A DNA stretch of 64,000 nt from Breviolum minutum Mf 1.05b.01 (GCA_000507305.1 DF239143.1:62001-126000), one strand, 5' to 3'. Shown: positions 41,996 to 52,907, counted from the stretch's first letter. Translations and numbers: made by a program. The notes: a model not told the origin generated them from the sequence alone.

Positions 41996-42030
41996 GGTGA
42001 AATATTATAATTTGGCCAGATAGGTGTGCG
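41996..42030. repeat. Right part of R8 element split by the LINE
   Basis: 'ggtgaaatattataatttgg' then 'ccagatagg' continues the R8 sequence broken at 34785. Confidence 0.8.
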
Positions 42031-42094
42031 CCACTTTACCTACTGCGAGTTTCTGAGGTGCTACTACAGATGTGATATTTCACATGTAAGCGTG

Positions 42095-42540
42095 GAAAGC
42101 TTCCCCTGAAATGACCTCAACCACCACCCCCCCGATTTGCCTGTGTTTTTTGTCCAAAAATGGTTGATTTTTACCATGGTAAATCACCATGAAACCACCA
42201 TTAACCAGGTGATTCAAAGTGCCCTTTTCATCCGCTAGTTGGAGGTCACTTAACCCCATCCCAAAAAGGTCACTTTGAATCACCAGGAAGGGAATATATA
42301 TGTTTTTTTCCAACCACCTTAAGCAAATCTCAGTGGTTAGGGGGCTTTCTTCATTTGGCACCTTTCGTCTTTTCAACCTCTGATTCCTTCGTCCCCAAAA
42401 ACTCCATCCAAAAGCTTCACAATGTAGAACTTTCGACCCCCCCAAAAAGAACAAAATTTCCACCCCAAAAAAAAATTAAACACTTCAACCCCCCCCACCC
42501 CTCGGAAATCCCAAAATGTTCCGGACGTTAGTTTACTCCT
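42095..42540. other. Repeat-rich stretch without a supported gene
   Basis: An R9-like sequence ('tttttaccatggtaaatcac' and 'catgaaaccaccattaacc') is followed by homopolymer-rich sequence (C and A runs near 42437-42500). Confidence 0.5.
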
Positions 42541-42655
42541 GTAAACAACTAACATGGCTGGCTGGAAAATTCCCACTATGTTTGATGGTAATTTACCTGG
42601 GAAAGATGGGGATTTTCATGGGCTTATGGGCCTATGTTCGTTTCAGGGAGGGTCG
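42536..42655. repeat. R3-like element copy
   Basis: 'ctcctgtaaacaactaacat' at the left, 'gggattttcatgggcttatg' inside and 'ttcgtttcagggagggt' at the right. Confidence 0.6.
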
Positions 42656-42730
42656 TTTCGATACGTTTCCAACGCCGAAAAAAAAACTCTGAGGGCTCTG
42701 GAGGCTTTTCCCGAGAAAGATGAGAGGTCT

Positions 42731-42845
42731 AGCCACAAGGCGCAGAACCGAGAGACGATGATGATGATGATTCTGGTGGTTATGTTGGGCAGGGGATTCA
42801 AATTCATCAGGACCCATTGAATTCGGGAGCATTTTCAAACAATGG
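42731..42845 (+). CDS. Candidate exon, frame uncertain
   Basis: After 'agaggtctag' one frame reads PQGAEPRDDDDDSGGYVGQG and IQIHQDPLNSGAFSNNG. Another frame across the same region (LRALEAFPEKDERSSHKAQN) is also protein-like. An R1 copy starts at 42853. Product unknown. Confidence 0.3.
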
Positions 42846-42852
42846 TAAACTG

Positions 42853-42950
42853 GGTGGTGGCAACTCAAACATTTTTTATGTTCACCCCTATTTGGGGAAG
42901 ATTTCCAATTTGACTGATATTTTTTTCAAAGGGGTTGAAACCACCAATTA
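42853..42950. repeat. R1 element copy
   Basis: 'tgggtggtggcaactcaaac', 'tcacccctatttggggaaga', 'ttttttcaaaggggttgaaa', 'ccaccaatta'. Confidence 0.8.
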
Positions 42951-43204
42951 CCAATTATTTAAATCATTTTATTACACCACAATGTGGGAGAATATTTTCG
43001 TCTCTTTTCAACCACCAAACAGTAGAAGTCAACGTCAGGGGTCATTGATGGAGGGATCAAGTGAAAAGGTATGGTAGCTTTGAATTTCCGCGAAAAATTG
43101 TGCATTAGTTGGGTTGGGAATAGAATGACCCCTGTTGGTGGTGGTTAAAAACCACCGATTTTGGTGGTGGTTAAAATCACCGAAATTGTGGGGAAAAAGA
43201 TAGA

Positions 43205-43310
43205 CTGTCCCATGGCCTAGACATCCCAACACCTCCTGCAAAGGTATTTGGACGCCAAAAAACACTACCCTAAACACCTTTTCGGGTGGTATTTGGATGT
43301 CTAGGTATAG
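43205..43310. repeat. Inverted-repeat element related to 22888-23011
   Basis: 'tggcctagacatcccaacac' and 'aaggtatttggacgcc' at the left; 'gggtggtatttggatgtcta' at the right. Confidence 0.6.
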
Positions 43311-43454
43311 TTGACCCTGCCACGTCTTTTTTAAAGAGGTTGAAGCAAATTACCTCAAATTTATTGAATCCTCCAAAAGATAGTGCAAGGTTTGGTGATG
43401 TTGATCAATTGAAAAGGCCGTGAATCTCCGGTGAAAAGAAAAAGAACAAACTCC

Positions 43455-43540
43455 CGCATAGGATCCACGTATGGTATGGTTACCTACATTTACAAATAAA
43501 ATTCAACCATTCATGTATAGGTAAATATCCCATGTATTGA
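43455..43540. repeat. R2 element copy
   Basis: 'cgcataggatccacgtatgg', 'tatggttacctacatttaca', 'catgtataggtaaatatccc'. Confidence 0.7.
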
Positions 43541-44002
43541 GCATCTGGGAAACACAAACTCCTGTGACCTCTGTCGGTCGCAAAAAAGGTGCGTGTGGCC
43601 TTAGCACAACGACGTCTTGCAAAAGACATTCAGGTCCGCCCTTTTTTTCATGGCCTAAAACTAAGATTTTCGCCCCTGAAAATGGGGGCTTTCTGGAAAT
43701 CCGGAGATTCCGAACTTGGAAACCACCATTTTTAGGGGCGAAAATGTTAGTTTCAGGTGGCCATTTTTTTGGTTGAAAAAAAAACATCCCGTGGGCTCGA
43801 AACCTTGAAACCAGTGAAGACCATTGGTTCATGATTTGTCCCTTACATTTTCGGAAAGAATCCGTCACACAGATGGTACCAAGACAGATCTAAATATTGG
43901 ATTCAGGGCCAAATCTACAACCCTGAAGGTGGATAGTGGATACTTCTAGCCCCGGGTTAGAAGTATCCACCATGTGATCGATCTACCCTAAGACTTAGCG
44001 TT

Positions 44003-44112
44003 GGACCCCTCCAAAAAGGAGGGGTGAATGAACCTGTTTTGTTGTTCGCAGGGGGTGTTTTTGTAGGTCCTTAAAATGATGCCAATGACTTGAGGGGTCA
44101 GGATTCTTAAGG
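44003..44112. repeat. R11 element copy
   Basis: 'ttggacccctccaaaaagga', 'ggggtgaatgaacctgtttt', 'gaggggtcaggattcttaag'. Related copies: 49100-49210 and 52536-52642. Confidence 0.55.
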
Positions 44113-44396
44113 GGGATTGTGTTGGATTCTACGGGAAACTGACGGTTTCCGATAATTCGGAATCTCCTCCTTCTATACGCATGATACACATGTTCAGGTG
44201 ATATGTTTGTTTTGTTGTTTTCCGGGAATTTTAAGGTGGTTTCGTTTGGGCTGTACACCTTTTCCTATAGAAATGCTGGCATTGCTGAGTAGGTTTGTTG
44301 GCTGCGATCCCCTGAGCCGAAGAGTTAACATAAACTTCATGTCATTCTGGTGGTGATGAGGTTTCACCTCCGGAGGGGAAATAAACCCAATGGATT

Positions 44397-44540
44397 TAAT
44401 AGCTGTTTCTGGTTCGCTTAATAGGTGGGATCGGTGATATACAATCACCCAATAGGCAATATATGTAAGTGGTATATGCTGCCAATTAGGGGATGATATT
44501 GTACCTACCACCTATTAAGGGAACCAGGAAACTCCATTGA
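44397..44540. repeat. R7 element copy
   Basis: 'atagctgtttctggttcgct', 'taataggtgggatcggtgat', 'ctattaagggaaccaggaaa', 'ctccattga'. Matches 30835-30985. Confidence 0.85.
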
Positions 44541-44551
44541 ATGGATGTCTA

Positions 44552-44648
44552 CTGTAGGTGGTTTCAAGGACTTTTTATTTTCACCCCGGGGGAAATGATC
44601 CAATTTGACTCATGTGTTTTTGGGGGGATGGTTTGAAACCACCAACTA
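44552..44648. repeat. R1 element copy
   Basis: 'gtaggtggtttcaaggactt', 'gggggaaatgatccaatttg', 'gtttgaaaccaccaactag'. Confidence 0.75.
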
Positions 44649-44789
44649 GATGTGTTGGGGTGATGGTTTTTGGTCGGTAAAGGTGATGGTGCTGTGATAG
44701 CATTCCACCATTTACGGGCAAAGTTTGCGACTGAAAACATCTAAATCTCAAGAAGACATGTTGGACCCGCGAAGGTGTTACTAACCGAA

Positions 44790-44888
44790 AACTAACATGA
44801 CTGGATGGAACATCCACCATGAATGAAGATGTATTTCCTAATTGAAAATGGGGTATTTTCCAATGTCATTTGAGTTTTCAGGGGTGGA
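44790..44888. repeat. R3 element copy
   Basis: 'aaccgaaaactaacatgact', 'gaatgaagatgtatttccta', 'ggggtattttccaatgtcat', 'ttgagttttcaggggtgg'. Confidence 0.8.
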
Positions 44889-44903
44889 TAGTTACAGTTA
44901 GAA

Positions 44904-45363
44904 CATCGGGCCACGTGTCGACACGGGGGCGATCGATACAAAAACCAGCTCCGGGCGGTTCTTCAGGATGGTGGAATCATCAACCTTCGACATACCGGTG
45001 CTTCTTTCATCGACATGCGTGAAACGCCAAGAGACCCTGTTGACACATCAGAACTCCGACCTCGGTCACGTTGGGTGGGGTGCACCCCTTTCAGGCTGTT
45101 GATAGTCAAAGCGTTGCAAAGAGGTCCAAAGACTTGGAAGAACATATATTTTGGGACCTTCGCAAGAATGTTCTGGAAATGTTGGATGTTGGGCCAGGTT
45201 CAGGCTCTGACCCTGTTGGTTTTAGGTGTTAAACCTGCAAAAAGAGGAAGCCACCGAAGCACCAGTGGAGCGGAGCTCTTCCACAGAGTGGTTATCCCTG
45301 GAGGTTGTTGCATGGAGGACCAAAGAACATGATATGCAGAGAAGCTGGATCAAACATAGATAA
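44904..45363 (+). CDS. Coding fragment of unknown gene, frame changes
   Basis: Three coding-like pieces follow one another in different frames: 44923-45075 (YKNQLRAVLQDGGIINLRHT, GASFIDMRETPRDPVDTSEL), about 45095-45225 (AVDSQSVAKRSKDLEEHIFW, DLRKNVLEMLDVGPGSGSD) and about 45238-45363 (LQKEEATEAPVERSSSTEWL, SLEVVAWRTKEHDMQRSWIK, stop TAA). The second piece follows an acceptor-like 'cacccctttcag', but the gap to the first is too short for a normal intron, so a frameshift or mis-assembly is possible. It would be the 3' end of a gene of unknown function, just right of an R3 copy. Confidence 0.45.
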
Positions 45364-45699
45364 AACACATCATTAAACATACAAAAGCTTCTGTTGCGCG
45401 ATCATTGCTCCGCGCAAATTCGTCAAGCCACCAGCCTGGGTTCCACAATGCAGCACTTGACCCAAGCGGGCGTATGTTTCCTATCTTATGCAATAAATCT
45501 CTAGACAGTGGGCTTGACAAAACAGTTGTTACCAGCTTTCATCACGTCAATTCTTACTACACACCGGATAATTAACATGGAACCCAAAAGTCATGGAGGT
45601 TTGGTTCAGATGATGTTCCTTTTCAATTGGGGTGTTTTTTTTAGTTTTTCCAGGTTTTTTTGTTTCGCATTTCTCTTTGTCAAGTTTTTATCAGCGGCA

Positions 45700-45804
45700 G
45701 TGAGGGGAGTTGCGGTCAATTTCGACCATCCAAAAAATGCCATTTTGTTCGAAGCCATTGACCTCGATCAGCGCAAAACAAACCATGGTTTTGACGTGAA
45801 TTGA
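45700..45804 (+). CDS. Candidate terminal exon, unknown
   Basis: The frame reads RGVAVNFDHPKNAILFEAID and LDQRKTNHGFDVN, then TGA 45802-45804. Protein-like, but the acceptor is unclear. Confidence 0.3.
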   Translation: MRGVAVNFDHPKNAILFEAIDLDQRKTNHGFDVN

Positions 45805-46169
45805 AAAGCTTTTGGTGGGGTTTTTGTATGTTTTTTTAGGAGGTACTGGTAATTTTGCTGTGCAAATGACGGTTGTTTGACAGAGATGTTAGTTTCTCAT
45901 TCTGGTCCCCTGGCTCGTCCCCACCAGGATTATACAATTAAACCCAAGGGGGATGCCCAACCTAATGAAACCTTCACTTGCCAAGATTCACTTGCTACTA
46001 GTCATCAAACAGCCCAAATGAAAAGGTGAGTGTTCGCCGTTTTTTTTGGGACAGGGGTCATTATGAAATGACTCCGATTAGGGGGCATCCAACAAGGCAA
46101 AAACGTAGGGCAATTTTGAGTGATCTGTACCTAAAAAGAGGCGCTGTATGTATGTTGGTTTTTGTATCC

Positions 46170-46280
46170 TAAAAGGATCCATGTACGTGATACATACCTA
46201 TCACCTACCATGAAAATCAACCAAGTCTAGGTAAATATACGTATATCATGTCATACTGTACATGGGATCCTATGGGTATG
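46170..46280. repeat. R2 element copy
   Basis: 'ctaaaaggatccatgtacgt', 'gatacatacctatcacctac', 'ctaggtaaatatacgtatat', 'tacatgggatcctatgggta'. Confidence 0.75.
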
Positions 46281-46316
46281 CATGACCCCCGTTTCTTGGG
46301 GTTGCCAATGGGGGTA

Positions 46317-46440
46317 CTTGGAGGATCATCCCATTTAGTAAGTGGTTAATAACCTAACATGGTGATCGTAAGTTCCCTAAGTAGGGTTAGTTTAGTTATA
46401 CATGGCTTGTAACCCGCTTCACTAACCACGTTTTTCTACG
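46317..46440. repeat. R4 element, left half clear
   Basis: 'cttggaggatcatcccattt' is preceded by TA, and the interior has 'agtaagtggttaataaccta'. The right terminus is decayed ('tttttctacgtgg'). Confidence 0.55.
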
Positions 46441-46505
46441 TGGAAAGATGGGCCAAGTCAGTTACAAGGCTGCAAAAAAAATCCGTTGTTTTCTCATGTT
46501 TTCAG

Positions 46506-46620
46506 GTGCCTCGCACCGCTGTGAAGTCTGTGGGTTTGTCTCCCACTGCGGCTTCAAACGCTTCCAAGTCGGGGGAACCAAAAAGGGGAGGAAAACCACC
46601 CAACTGGGTTGAGTTGCCTA
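46506..46620 (+). CDS. Candidate exon, unknown
   Basis: After 'tcatgttttcag' the frame reads VPRTAVKSVGLSPTAASNAS and KSGEPKRGGKPPNWVELP. The frame stays open to 46805, but the later part is less convincing. Basic, Ser-rich. No family is recognised. Confidence 0.4.
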
Positions 46621-47147
46621 GGCATAGTTGGTTGCTTGGGGAAAAATATATAACTCAAAAAAATGAACCAACAATTAACAGAGTGGCATGTTTCAATGTT
46701 CTGGGTGGCAATAAAATGTATAGGGCCCTAAGTTCATTGGTTGATTCTCCACCCATTCAGAGTGGCCACGGAGAGGCATATGTTTTTAGTAGAGGATGCC
46801 TGTAAACCTTCAAGGGCCTTTGCGATTGGTGGGGAACATCCCGTTCTTTATATCTATAATTGCGTGGAATTGTTTCCTGATTTGGTGATTTTGTTGGTCC
46901 TTTCTACCATGCATTCATGCATCATGATGTTGGAACTTTTGCCAACCATCTTCATCAAGCGTCCTAGCAACAAAAGTTTAGCCGTTTGTTTTAGCTGCTA
47001 AGTTGGTGGTTGATGCGTCGTCTTTTTAGTGAGGTTGATGAACGGATTATCATACAACCTGCTTCCAAAGGTTCGAAGGTAACACATGGGTTTCGTACGG
47101 ATTCATCATGAAAGAAACCCTGGTTGCTTGGCTTTTAGAGGGGGTTA

Positions 47148-47232
47148 CACTACCCAGTTATATGGGGGATCATAATAAGCCATTATAAGGATCCCTATTA
47201 AACAACCAGTATAATGGAAAGTCAGAGGGTTT
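47148..47232. repeat. R7b element copy
   Basis: 'ggttacactacccagttata', 'tgggggatcataataagcca', 'ttataaggatccctatt', 'aacaaccagtataatggaaa'. Confidence 0.75.
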
Positions 47233-47739
47233 TTTCGTGGCTCGCATGGGTTTCTCACGGATTCATCATTTGATTTGGACTTGTTCATAGCTTTTGAACG
47301 GGTCTGAGTACACCACTACACTCTGGCACACAAACATACTGTAGCCGAGAAATGGACATAAATGGACGATGAAAATGATGATCATGTATGTCCTCTTGAA
47401 AATTAGGTGATGTTCTATTTAGCCATGGTAGTTTCCCAGTCTGGGTAGTACTTCGAGATGGGGTTGGATCAATGGTTAGTCATTGCTATGGCATTGATCG
47501 AATGGGTTTAGAAGCCACTGACTAATCACATTGATCCTATCTTCCAAGTAGCCAACAAGACTACAATTGATGGTTCAGAAATCCTGCGAACCACCTGCTT
47601 TTTGTTGAAACTCGATGAAAAACAACTCTTCGTTCCGGATTTTTTTTGGCCATGGCGGAGGTATACTTTATAACCCCTAAATGGTATAAATGGCCCCTAC
47701 AAGTACTAGATAGCTAACTGTTTTTTTTCCAGCCCTTAG

Positions 47740-47910
47740 AAGCGGCGTTATGTTCGCCCCTACTTTCCGCCCCTAACTCGTGGCCCTTGTGGCCTTACCG
47801 CAAGTGACCCGAGGTCCTTGAAGCAGCGTGCCACCTCGCGTAAGCGCATCATCGTCATTGCGCCTGGGGCTGGAACACGTGCCAATGGTCCCTTGGCGTT
47901 GAACCATTGA
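47740..47910 (+). CDS. Terminal exon, unknown protein
   Basis: After a pyrimidine tract and the acceptor 'ccagcccttag' a 56-codon frame reads KRRYVRPYFPPLTRGPCGLT, ASDPRSLKQRATSRKRIIVI and APGAGTRANGPLALNH, then TGA 47908-47910. The acceptor, base composition and sequence are all good. The end of the frame is strongly basic. A longer antisense open frame (47773-48165) overlaps, but its start lies in repeat-like sequence. Product unrecognised. Confidence 0.5.
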   Translation, partial: KRRYVRPYFPPLTRGPCGLTASDPRSLKQRATSRKRIIVIAPGAGTRANGPLALNH

Positions 47911-48509
47911 ACGATTGGAAAAATGGAGGTTTTTAGCGACAAGCAAACAAAAAAATCTCGGAGCTGCGGATTTTATGGGGAGAAAAGAAAATTGTGTGTT
48001 TGTTTTTTTCAGATGGTGCGGGGCGGAGTCGACTGCGTGCTTGGTGGAGTATGGATATCGTTTGGGTTTAACCTGAAAGGCTTTTGGTTTAAAGGCAGGA
48101 CTAAGCGGTTTAGCGGTTTTACGGGGTGCTTCAAAACACCTCAAAACAACCCTGGAAGTCGGCACGTCACCATGAAAAAACTTCCTTTTGGATGATGATT
48201 ATGATTTCAGCCATAAAAGCCTGACAATACGAAATGGTGGTAAACTGTCAACCGACTTATAAAATGGTGGGAACCGACTTTCACATAAATATAATTCATT
48301 TCTTTTTATTGGAGATTATCCTTGTCCCAAGATATTTTGGTCAAACAAGACCCTGTTTTTTATTTTGAACGGTTGGTTGCTTGTCGATTATACCCCCCCC
48401 CTTCACGTTCCACGAGGTCCCACTGGCCACAAGAGAATCTCACCCACTGAATTTTGGTCAACTGAGGAATGAAAAAAGACTGTATATAGGGGATATTAGG
48501 GGATTTAGG

Positions 48510-48602
48510 GGATTATACTACCCAGCTATGTGGGCATTAATAAACCATGATAAGGATCCCGGATCCCTATGAAACAACCAGTATAATGGAATGTAAGAGG
48601 TT
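48510..48602. repeat. R7b element copy
   Basis: 'ggggattatactacccagct', 'atgtgggcattaataaacca', 'tgataaggatcccggatccc', 'aacaaccagtataatggaat'. Confidence 0.75.
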
Positions 48603-49540
48603 TTGGGGGGGGGCTGAATTGGCTAGATTGCGTTGCTGAAACATGAAAAAAAACATGACACTCAGCCAATGACTCAACCTTCAAACTCTTGGCGATTTAC
48701 TATACGATTTTAAAAAAACGTCCGAAGCGGCTGAGTGAAAACCTGCCCTTGGGACTTCCATGCTTCCTCCGTTTCCACATGACTCTTTTGGGCAACTGGG
48801 CAACTCGAAGTCAAGCAAATTGAGGTCAGGTTTATGCTGACTTATGCAGGGGGACTGAGGTGTTTTGGTGTGTGACTTCGGATGCCAAACATTTCAGGTA
48901 CTTAAAACAGAGGAATCCTCACCTATATAAGCTGCATGTAAGGCTTGTATGGGAAACCCCACCCCCCAAAATAGCCTTAGACTTACAGTACCTGTATTTT
49001 TGGTACCTGAAACTTTTGATGATAATTTCTGATGTCATGAAGGAGGATGAGATACGGTTGATGAAGAAAATCCTGCCAAATGCCACCCAAAGGATGTAGC
49101 TTAAGAATCATTGAAGACTCCAAAAAAGAGGGGTTTGACATGGTTTGACCGTATTTTTCGCAGGGTTCTGGGATGTCCAAACCACCAGTTTTGACATCTC
49201 ATGACTTTTAGATACTTTTAGGGTATGAAAGACTATTGAAATAATGTCAGACAAAGTGATAAACTACTCACCGACTGGTTATTTTGTCGATGTAAGAGTG
49301 GGATGAGCTCATCCTCCCTCAAAAACATCTTGAAACTATATACTACCGCCATATGACTTCCCGCAATAAAAAATATAGATGTTGAAAACACAAGAATCAT
49401 TTGCAAAAATGGGATGGAGACATAGTCTTTTCAGATAAAACAATTACAGATGCAGCTACCAAAGCTGGGCGAAGTTTGGTGCTAAGCGTCTTGAAAGTTC
49501 AGTAGGCAATCCCCCTTTGTTGCGGGGATATTCAGGTTCG
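48603..49540. other. Stretch without a supported gene
   Basis: An R11-like copy lies at 49100-49210 ('ctccaaaaaagaggggtttg', 'gatgtccaaaccaccagttt'). The open frame at 48860-49099 is AT-rich and unconvincing. Confidence 0.4.
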
Positions 49541-49813
49541 ATGAATCTGGTCAAATTATACTTGGAGGATCATCCCAGTTAGTAACTGGTTAGTAACCAC
49601 CATTTATAAGCCATTTAGCCCATTTGGAAGGGGAATATCCCTACTTAGGGGACTTACTAACCATGGTTATAAACCACTTACTAACTGGGATGATCCTCCA
49701 AGTAGCGACCTCACACGACCGAAAATCCCCCCAAAAGGTAGCTGAGGTTTCGGGAAATCCCCTTATTTCAGGAAGATCTAGTTTGGTGAAATATTATAAA
49801 ATTTGGCCAGATT
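49541..49813. repeat. R8 element carrying a nested R4 element
   Basis: 'aatctggtcaaattata' (left end), interrupted by R4 at 49561-49702, continues 'gcgacctcacacgaccgaaa', 'aatccccttatttcagga', 'tttggtgaaatattataaaa' and ends 'tttggccagatt'. The left and right ends are inverted repeats of each other. The sequence at 34688-34785 shows the same R8 left half without the R4 insert. Confidence 0.85.
49561..49702. repeat. R4 element, complete, TA target duplication
   Basis: 142 bp. 'cttggaggatcatcccagtt' at the left pairs with 'aactgggatgatcctccaag' at the right. TA at 49559-49560 and again at 49703-49704. The empty site 'caaattatagcgacctcac' is present at 34699-34717. Confidence 0.9.
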
Positions 49814-51351
49814 AATATACTTTACCTAGATGTTTGAACGGACCAGGATGGTGTAAGCCCTGTAAGCCCCAATTGGTTCACAGATGCAACAGCACTGATT
49901 ACTCTGCCTTTCCATCCTAGCACCTGCGAATTCTGCATACTTTTGAGAAAACCTCGCTTGATGATAAGGTCTTATCATGTTTTGTCAAACACGTCGGTTT
50001 CTTCTGACTATTTGTTGGTAGGTGTTTTAGGGTTTAGGTATCTACTGATCAAAATATTTGGAGCACTAGAGGGTGGAGAAGATTTTTCTAGTTGGATGAT
50101 GCCAAAACTTTACGTGCAAGTTGTTTCAACAAACATCCATTATGCTCAAGTAATTTTGGATAAAGGTATGAAATTCTATCAACAACCTTTTTTCTACTGG
50201 GATCTACATTAGACTCTACCCCCCTTTTCAACTTTCCATCTCCAAAAGACACAATTAGACAAGAAGCAAACAGACAAAACTCCAAGCTTCTCAAGTGAAA
50301 ACATGTTTCAGGAAATCAAATGCTAGACGCTTCTGCATGCAGGAAAAAGGATGACCCTGCTATCAACCAGCATTTGATAGCCCTTTGCTGTTGCAAATAT
50401 ATGGGGGTTTCCTAAAATGGTGGGTTTCCCCAACAACAACCATGGGTTCTTCCTACTAAAAATGATCAGCACTTGGGGTGTGTAGATTGGAGGTACCACC
50501 ATTTAAGGAAACACCCATACTTGGATGTCCTAGGAAGTTAGTAAATAGTTAGGATCAATGGGTTATAGCCTACTTATAAAATGAGGTTTGTAGGGTTATA
50601 TCCCACTGAACCTAACCTTTGATAATAACGTCCAACGGGACATCCTTACGTATCCACCGAAAATGACCATTACCTCCACCTCAACGACCGAGGTCAGAGT
50701 GATAGTTTCAAGATTGAAGTCCTAGGCACCTAAACGACCAGCGGATTGATGGAGAGAGTAGCAAGTTGTAACGGAGGATTGAAACGGGTGGGGGTAGTTA
50801 TCACGTGAGGACTGCTGAGCACCCGCAAAATTAACATCAGAAGTTGCTAGATGAAGATGTGGATTTTGTTGAAGATTTGTAAACATCACCCAACATTGAA
50901 ACTGATTCTGATTCTGATCACATGCTTCAGACACACTTGGGTCAAAGCATATTTTTGCAACCTGATGGTGTTCCTTCAACTTTTTTAATTGCTTTCGTTT
51001 CATGCAAGCATTCATTGGTTCAAACCCTGAAGCATTGAAGATAAATTGAAGGGAAAGTTTTGACTGAGAAATGTTTATCGTTTTTCTATCGTTGTTTCAC
51101 CTCAAAAACCTTCGATCTCGCGTGTGTCAGGTGATTTTTATGGACGTTTATCGATTTTTTGGAATCTTTCGAGCCGAAGCAAACTGAATTGAGGTTTGTT
51201 TTAGCCATCATTTTGGGAATATTTTGAGATTTAATTTTCAAACCACCTTGAGCAGATCTAAGTTTAGGAATCGCTATCGGTTTCCCTGAGGATCGGGTAA
51301 TTCCTCCAAAAATGATATGCCAGGTGAACTAGCAAATCATGCGCGCAGTTC
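49814..51351. other. Mostly repeat and AT-rich sequence
   Basis: Two inverted-repeat copies lie at 50399-50518 (R5-like) and about 50520-50645 (R4-like, 'cttggatgtcctaggaagtt'). The frame 49943-50212 is AT-rich, and the - strand frame 50722-51015 has moderate composition; neither is convincing. Confidence 0.4.
50399..50518. repeat. R5-like element copy
   Basis: 'tatatgggggtttcctaaaa' pairs with 'ttaaggaaacacccatac'. The interior 'tcctactaaaaatgatcagc' is the inverse of the interior of the copy at 24987-25113. Confidence 0.8.
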
Positions 51352-51475
51352 ATGGGATGTTCATTCACTGCGATGGGATTTTCTAGGTCAAAAAAGAGAC
51401 CGTCTACTTCAGGTTTGACCCCCACCTTCACTGAAAGTAACAGTGATAGCACATGGGCATTCAAACCACGGTGTT
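51352..51475 (+). CDS. Candidate exon, Ser/Thr-rich
   Basis: The frame reads GFSRSKKRPSTSGLTPTFTE and SNSDSTWAFKPR. A hydrophilic, linker-like sequence, open to 51633 but only convincing to about 51475. Product unknown. Confidence 0.3.
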
Positions 51476-52279
51476 TTTTTCCATCACCACTGCAACAACT
51501 CTCCTCTAGGTGGTGGGATGATCAAAGATGTGTCGGAATCAAAACCCCCGAAAATAGTGACTTTTTGAAAAAAAAAACACCACCCCCATATTTTTTTTTG
51601 ACTGGCCCAGGTGTGCCCATGGTGTTTTTTTGAAAAACCTTTACCAACCACTCCTTGTTTTTCTGGAAGCCAATAAAACAAAAAACCACCAGGCCACTCC
51701 TGTGCTATCTATGATAGATACCCAGAGTCCGGAGCCCTGGGTTTTTATCCCCTGAAAAGTTGAGAAACTTCAACCAAGTGGCTGTAGTTGGTGGTTAAGG
51801 TTGCAGGTTTACTTGGATTTGTGTAGTTGGTGATGTTTTTTTAACCGTGTACGCCTTTGTACCATAGGAAAATCACCATGTTAATATTTGTGTTTTTTTT
51901 TCCAAGCGCCTTAATTAGCACATCTCAAGATTCTTTCATTTCATAGAAATGAGGAAAGTCAACCAATCAACATGAACCAACAATCAATCATTGGTTGAAT
52001 ATCGTAAAAAAAAGGATGTTGGCGAAATTTTGAGGTACCTCAAAGAACACCAACAAAGAAAAATAGCGAACCAAAATAAATTAGATCAAAAAAGCTCCTA
52101 TATAGCAATGGCAGAACCCCAGCAATACTAGCAGGCGTGGTTTCAAAGATTGGTTTCAAGTTTCTCCACCACCAAAACTTGAGGTATGAACATGTTGACC
52201 CACTTTGTTTGTTTTCCAAATGGGTGGCGACTGCCCACTAACTATAAAGAATCTAATGTATTTGTGTATATATACATAG

Positions 52280-52455
52280 ATGGGTCGAAAGCATCAACTA
52301 CTGTAAACAACAGTAAGTCTGTAGAGGTCTCTACATTTTTAGATGACAAGGGACCTTTTTTTCAATTATCGACGCTTTACAGTGCCGCTGGAGGGCCGCC
52401 CATTAGATCACCAACTGGTCATGTCGTGATTTTCCCGTCAGAATACGCTTCGTGA
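52280..52455 (+). CDS. Candidate terminal exon, unknown
   Basis: After 'atatatacatag' the frame reads GSKASTTVNNSKSVEVSTFL, DDKGPFFQLSTLYSAAGGPP and IRSPTGHVVIFPSEYAS, then TGA 52453-52455. Protein-like with a G+C-richer end. No family is recognised. Confidence 0.45.
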
Positions 52456-52535
52456 TGATTTCCATTGATTTGACTTTTTTGTTGAGGGTTGATGCTGAAA
52501 TGAGGTCGGTGGAACATATTATATAGCCCTAAGAA

Positions 52536-52642
52536 TCATGGATCAACCCTCCAAAAAAGAGGGGTGAAACAACCTGTTTTTTTGCAGGGTTCGGAATTGG
52601 ATGTCCAAACCACCAGTTTTGAGATCCCAGGATTCTTAGGGG
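52536..52642. repeat. R11 element copy
   Basis: 'atcatggatcaaccctccaa', 'aaaagaggggtgaaacaacc', 'gatgtccaaaccaccagttt', 'cccaggattcttagggg'. Confidence 0.6.
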
Positions 52643-52741
52643 AGGTTGTATTCCAGTCACTTTGAATCCCAAGGTCATCTTTTGTGAAGATATGTCTACT
52701 TTCCTTAGATGTGTTTTCTTGGATATGTTTGAGGTGATTGT

Positions 52742-52820
52742 TTCCGGATTGTACCATGGTAAATCACCACAAAACCACCATTTGGGATTAAAACAACTAC
52801 TTTTTCCAAGCATCGAACAG
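52742..52820. repeat. R9 element copy
   Basis: 'ttccggattgtaccatggta', 'aatcaccacaaaaccaccat', 'tttttccaagcatcgaaca'. Compare 57288-57376 and 55-180. Confidence 0.65.
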
Positions 52821-52907
52821 TCGCAACTCTACCTTTTGGTAAACTAGGGAATACATCTTTCAAGTTCGGTTCATTTTCCATTTGCCATCTTAGCTTACCA
52901 GAGGGTA

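Noticed and set aside
47773..48165. 130-codon - strand frame
   Set aside because: It overlaps the better-supported + strand exon at 47740-47910 and its N-terminal part lies in low-complexity sequence.
50722..51015. 97-codon - strand frame (MKRKQLKKLKEHHQVAK...)
   Set aside because: Composition is acceptable, but there is no supporting acceptor, donor or homology, and all other coding is on the + strand.
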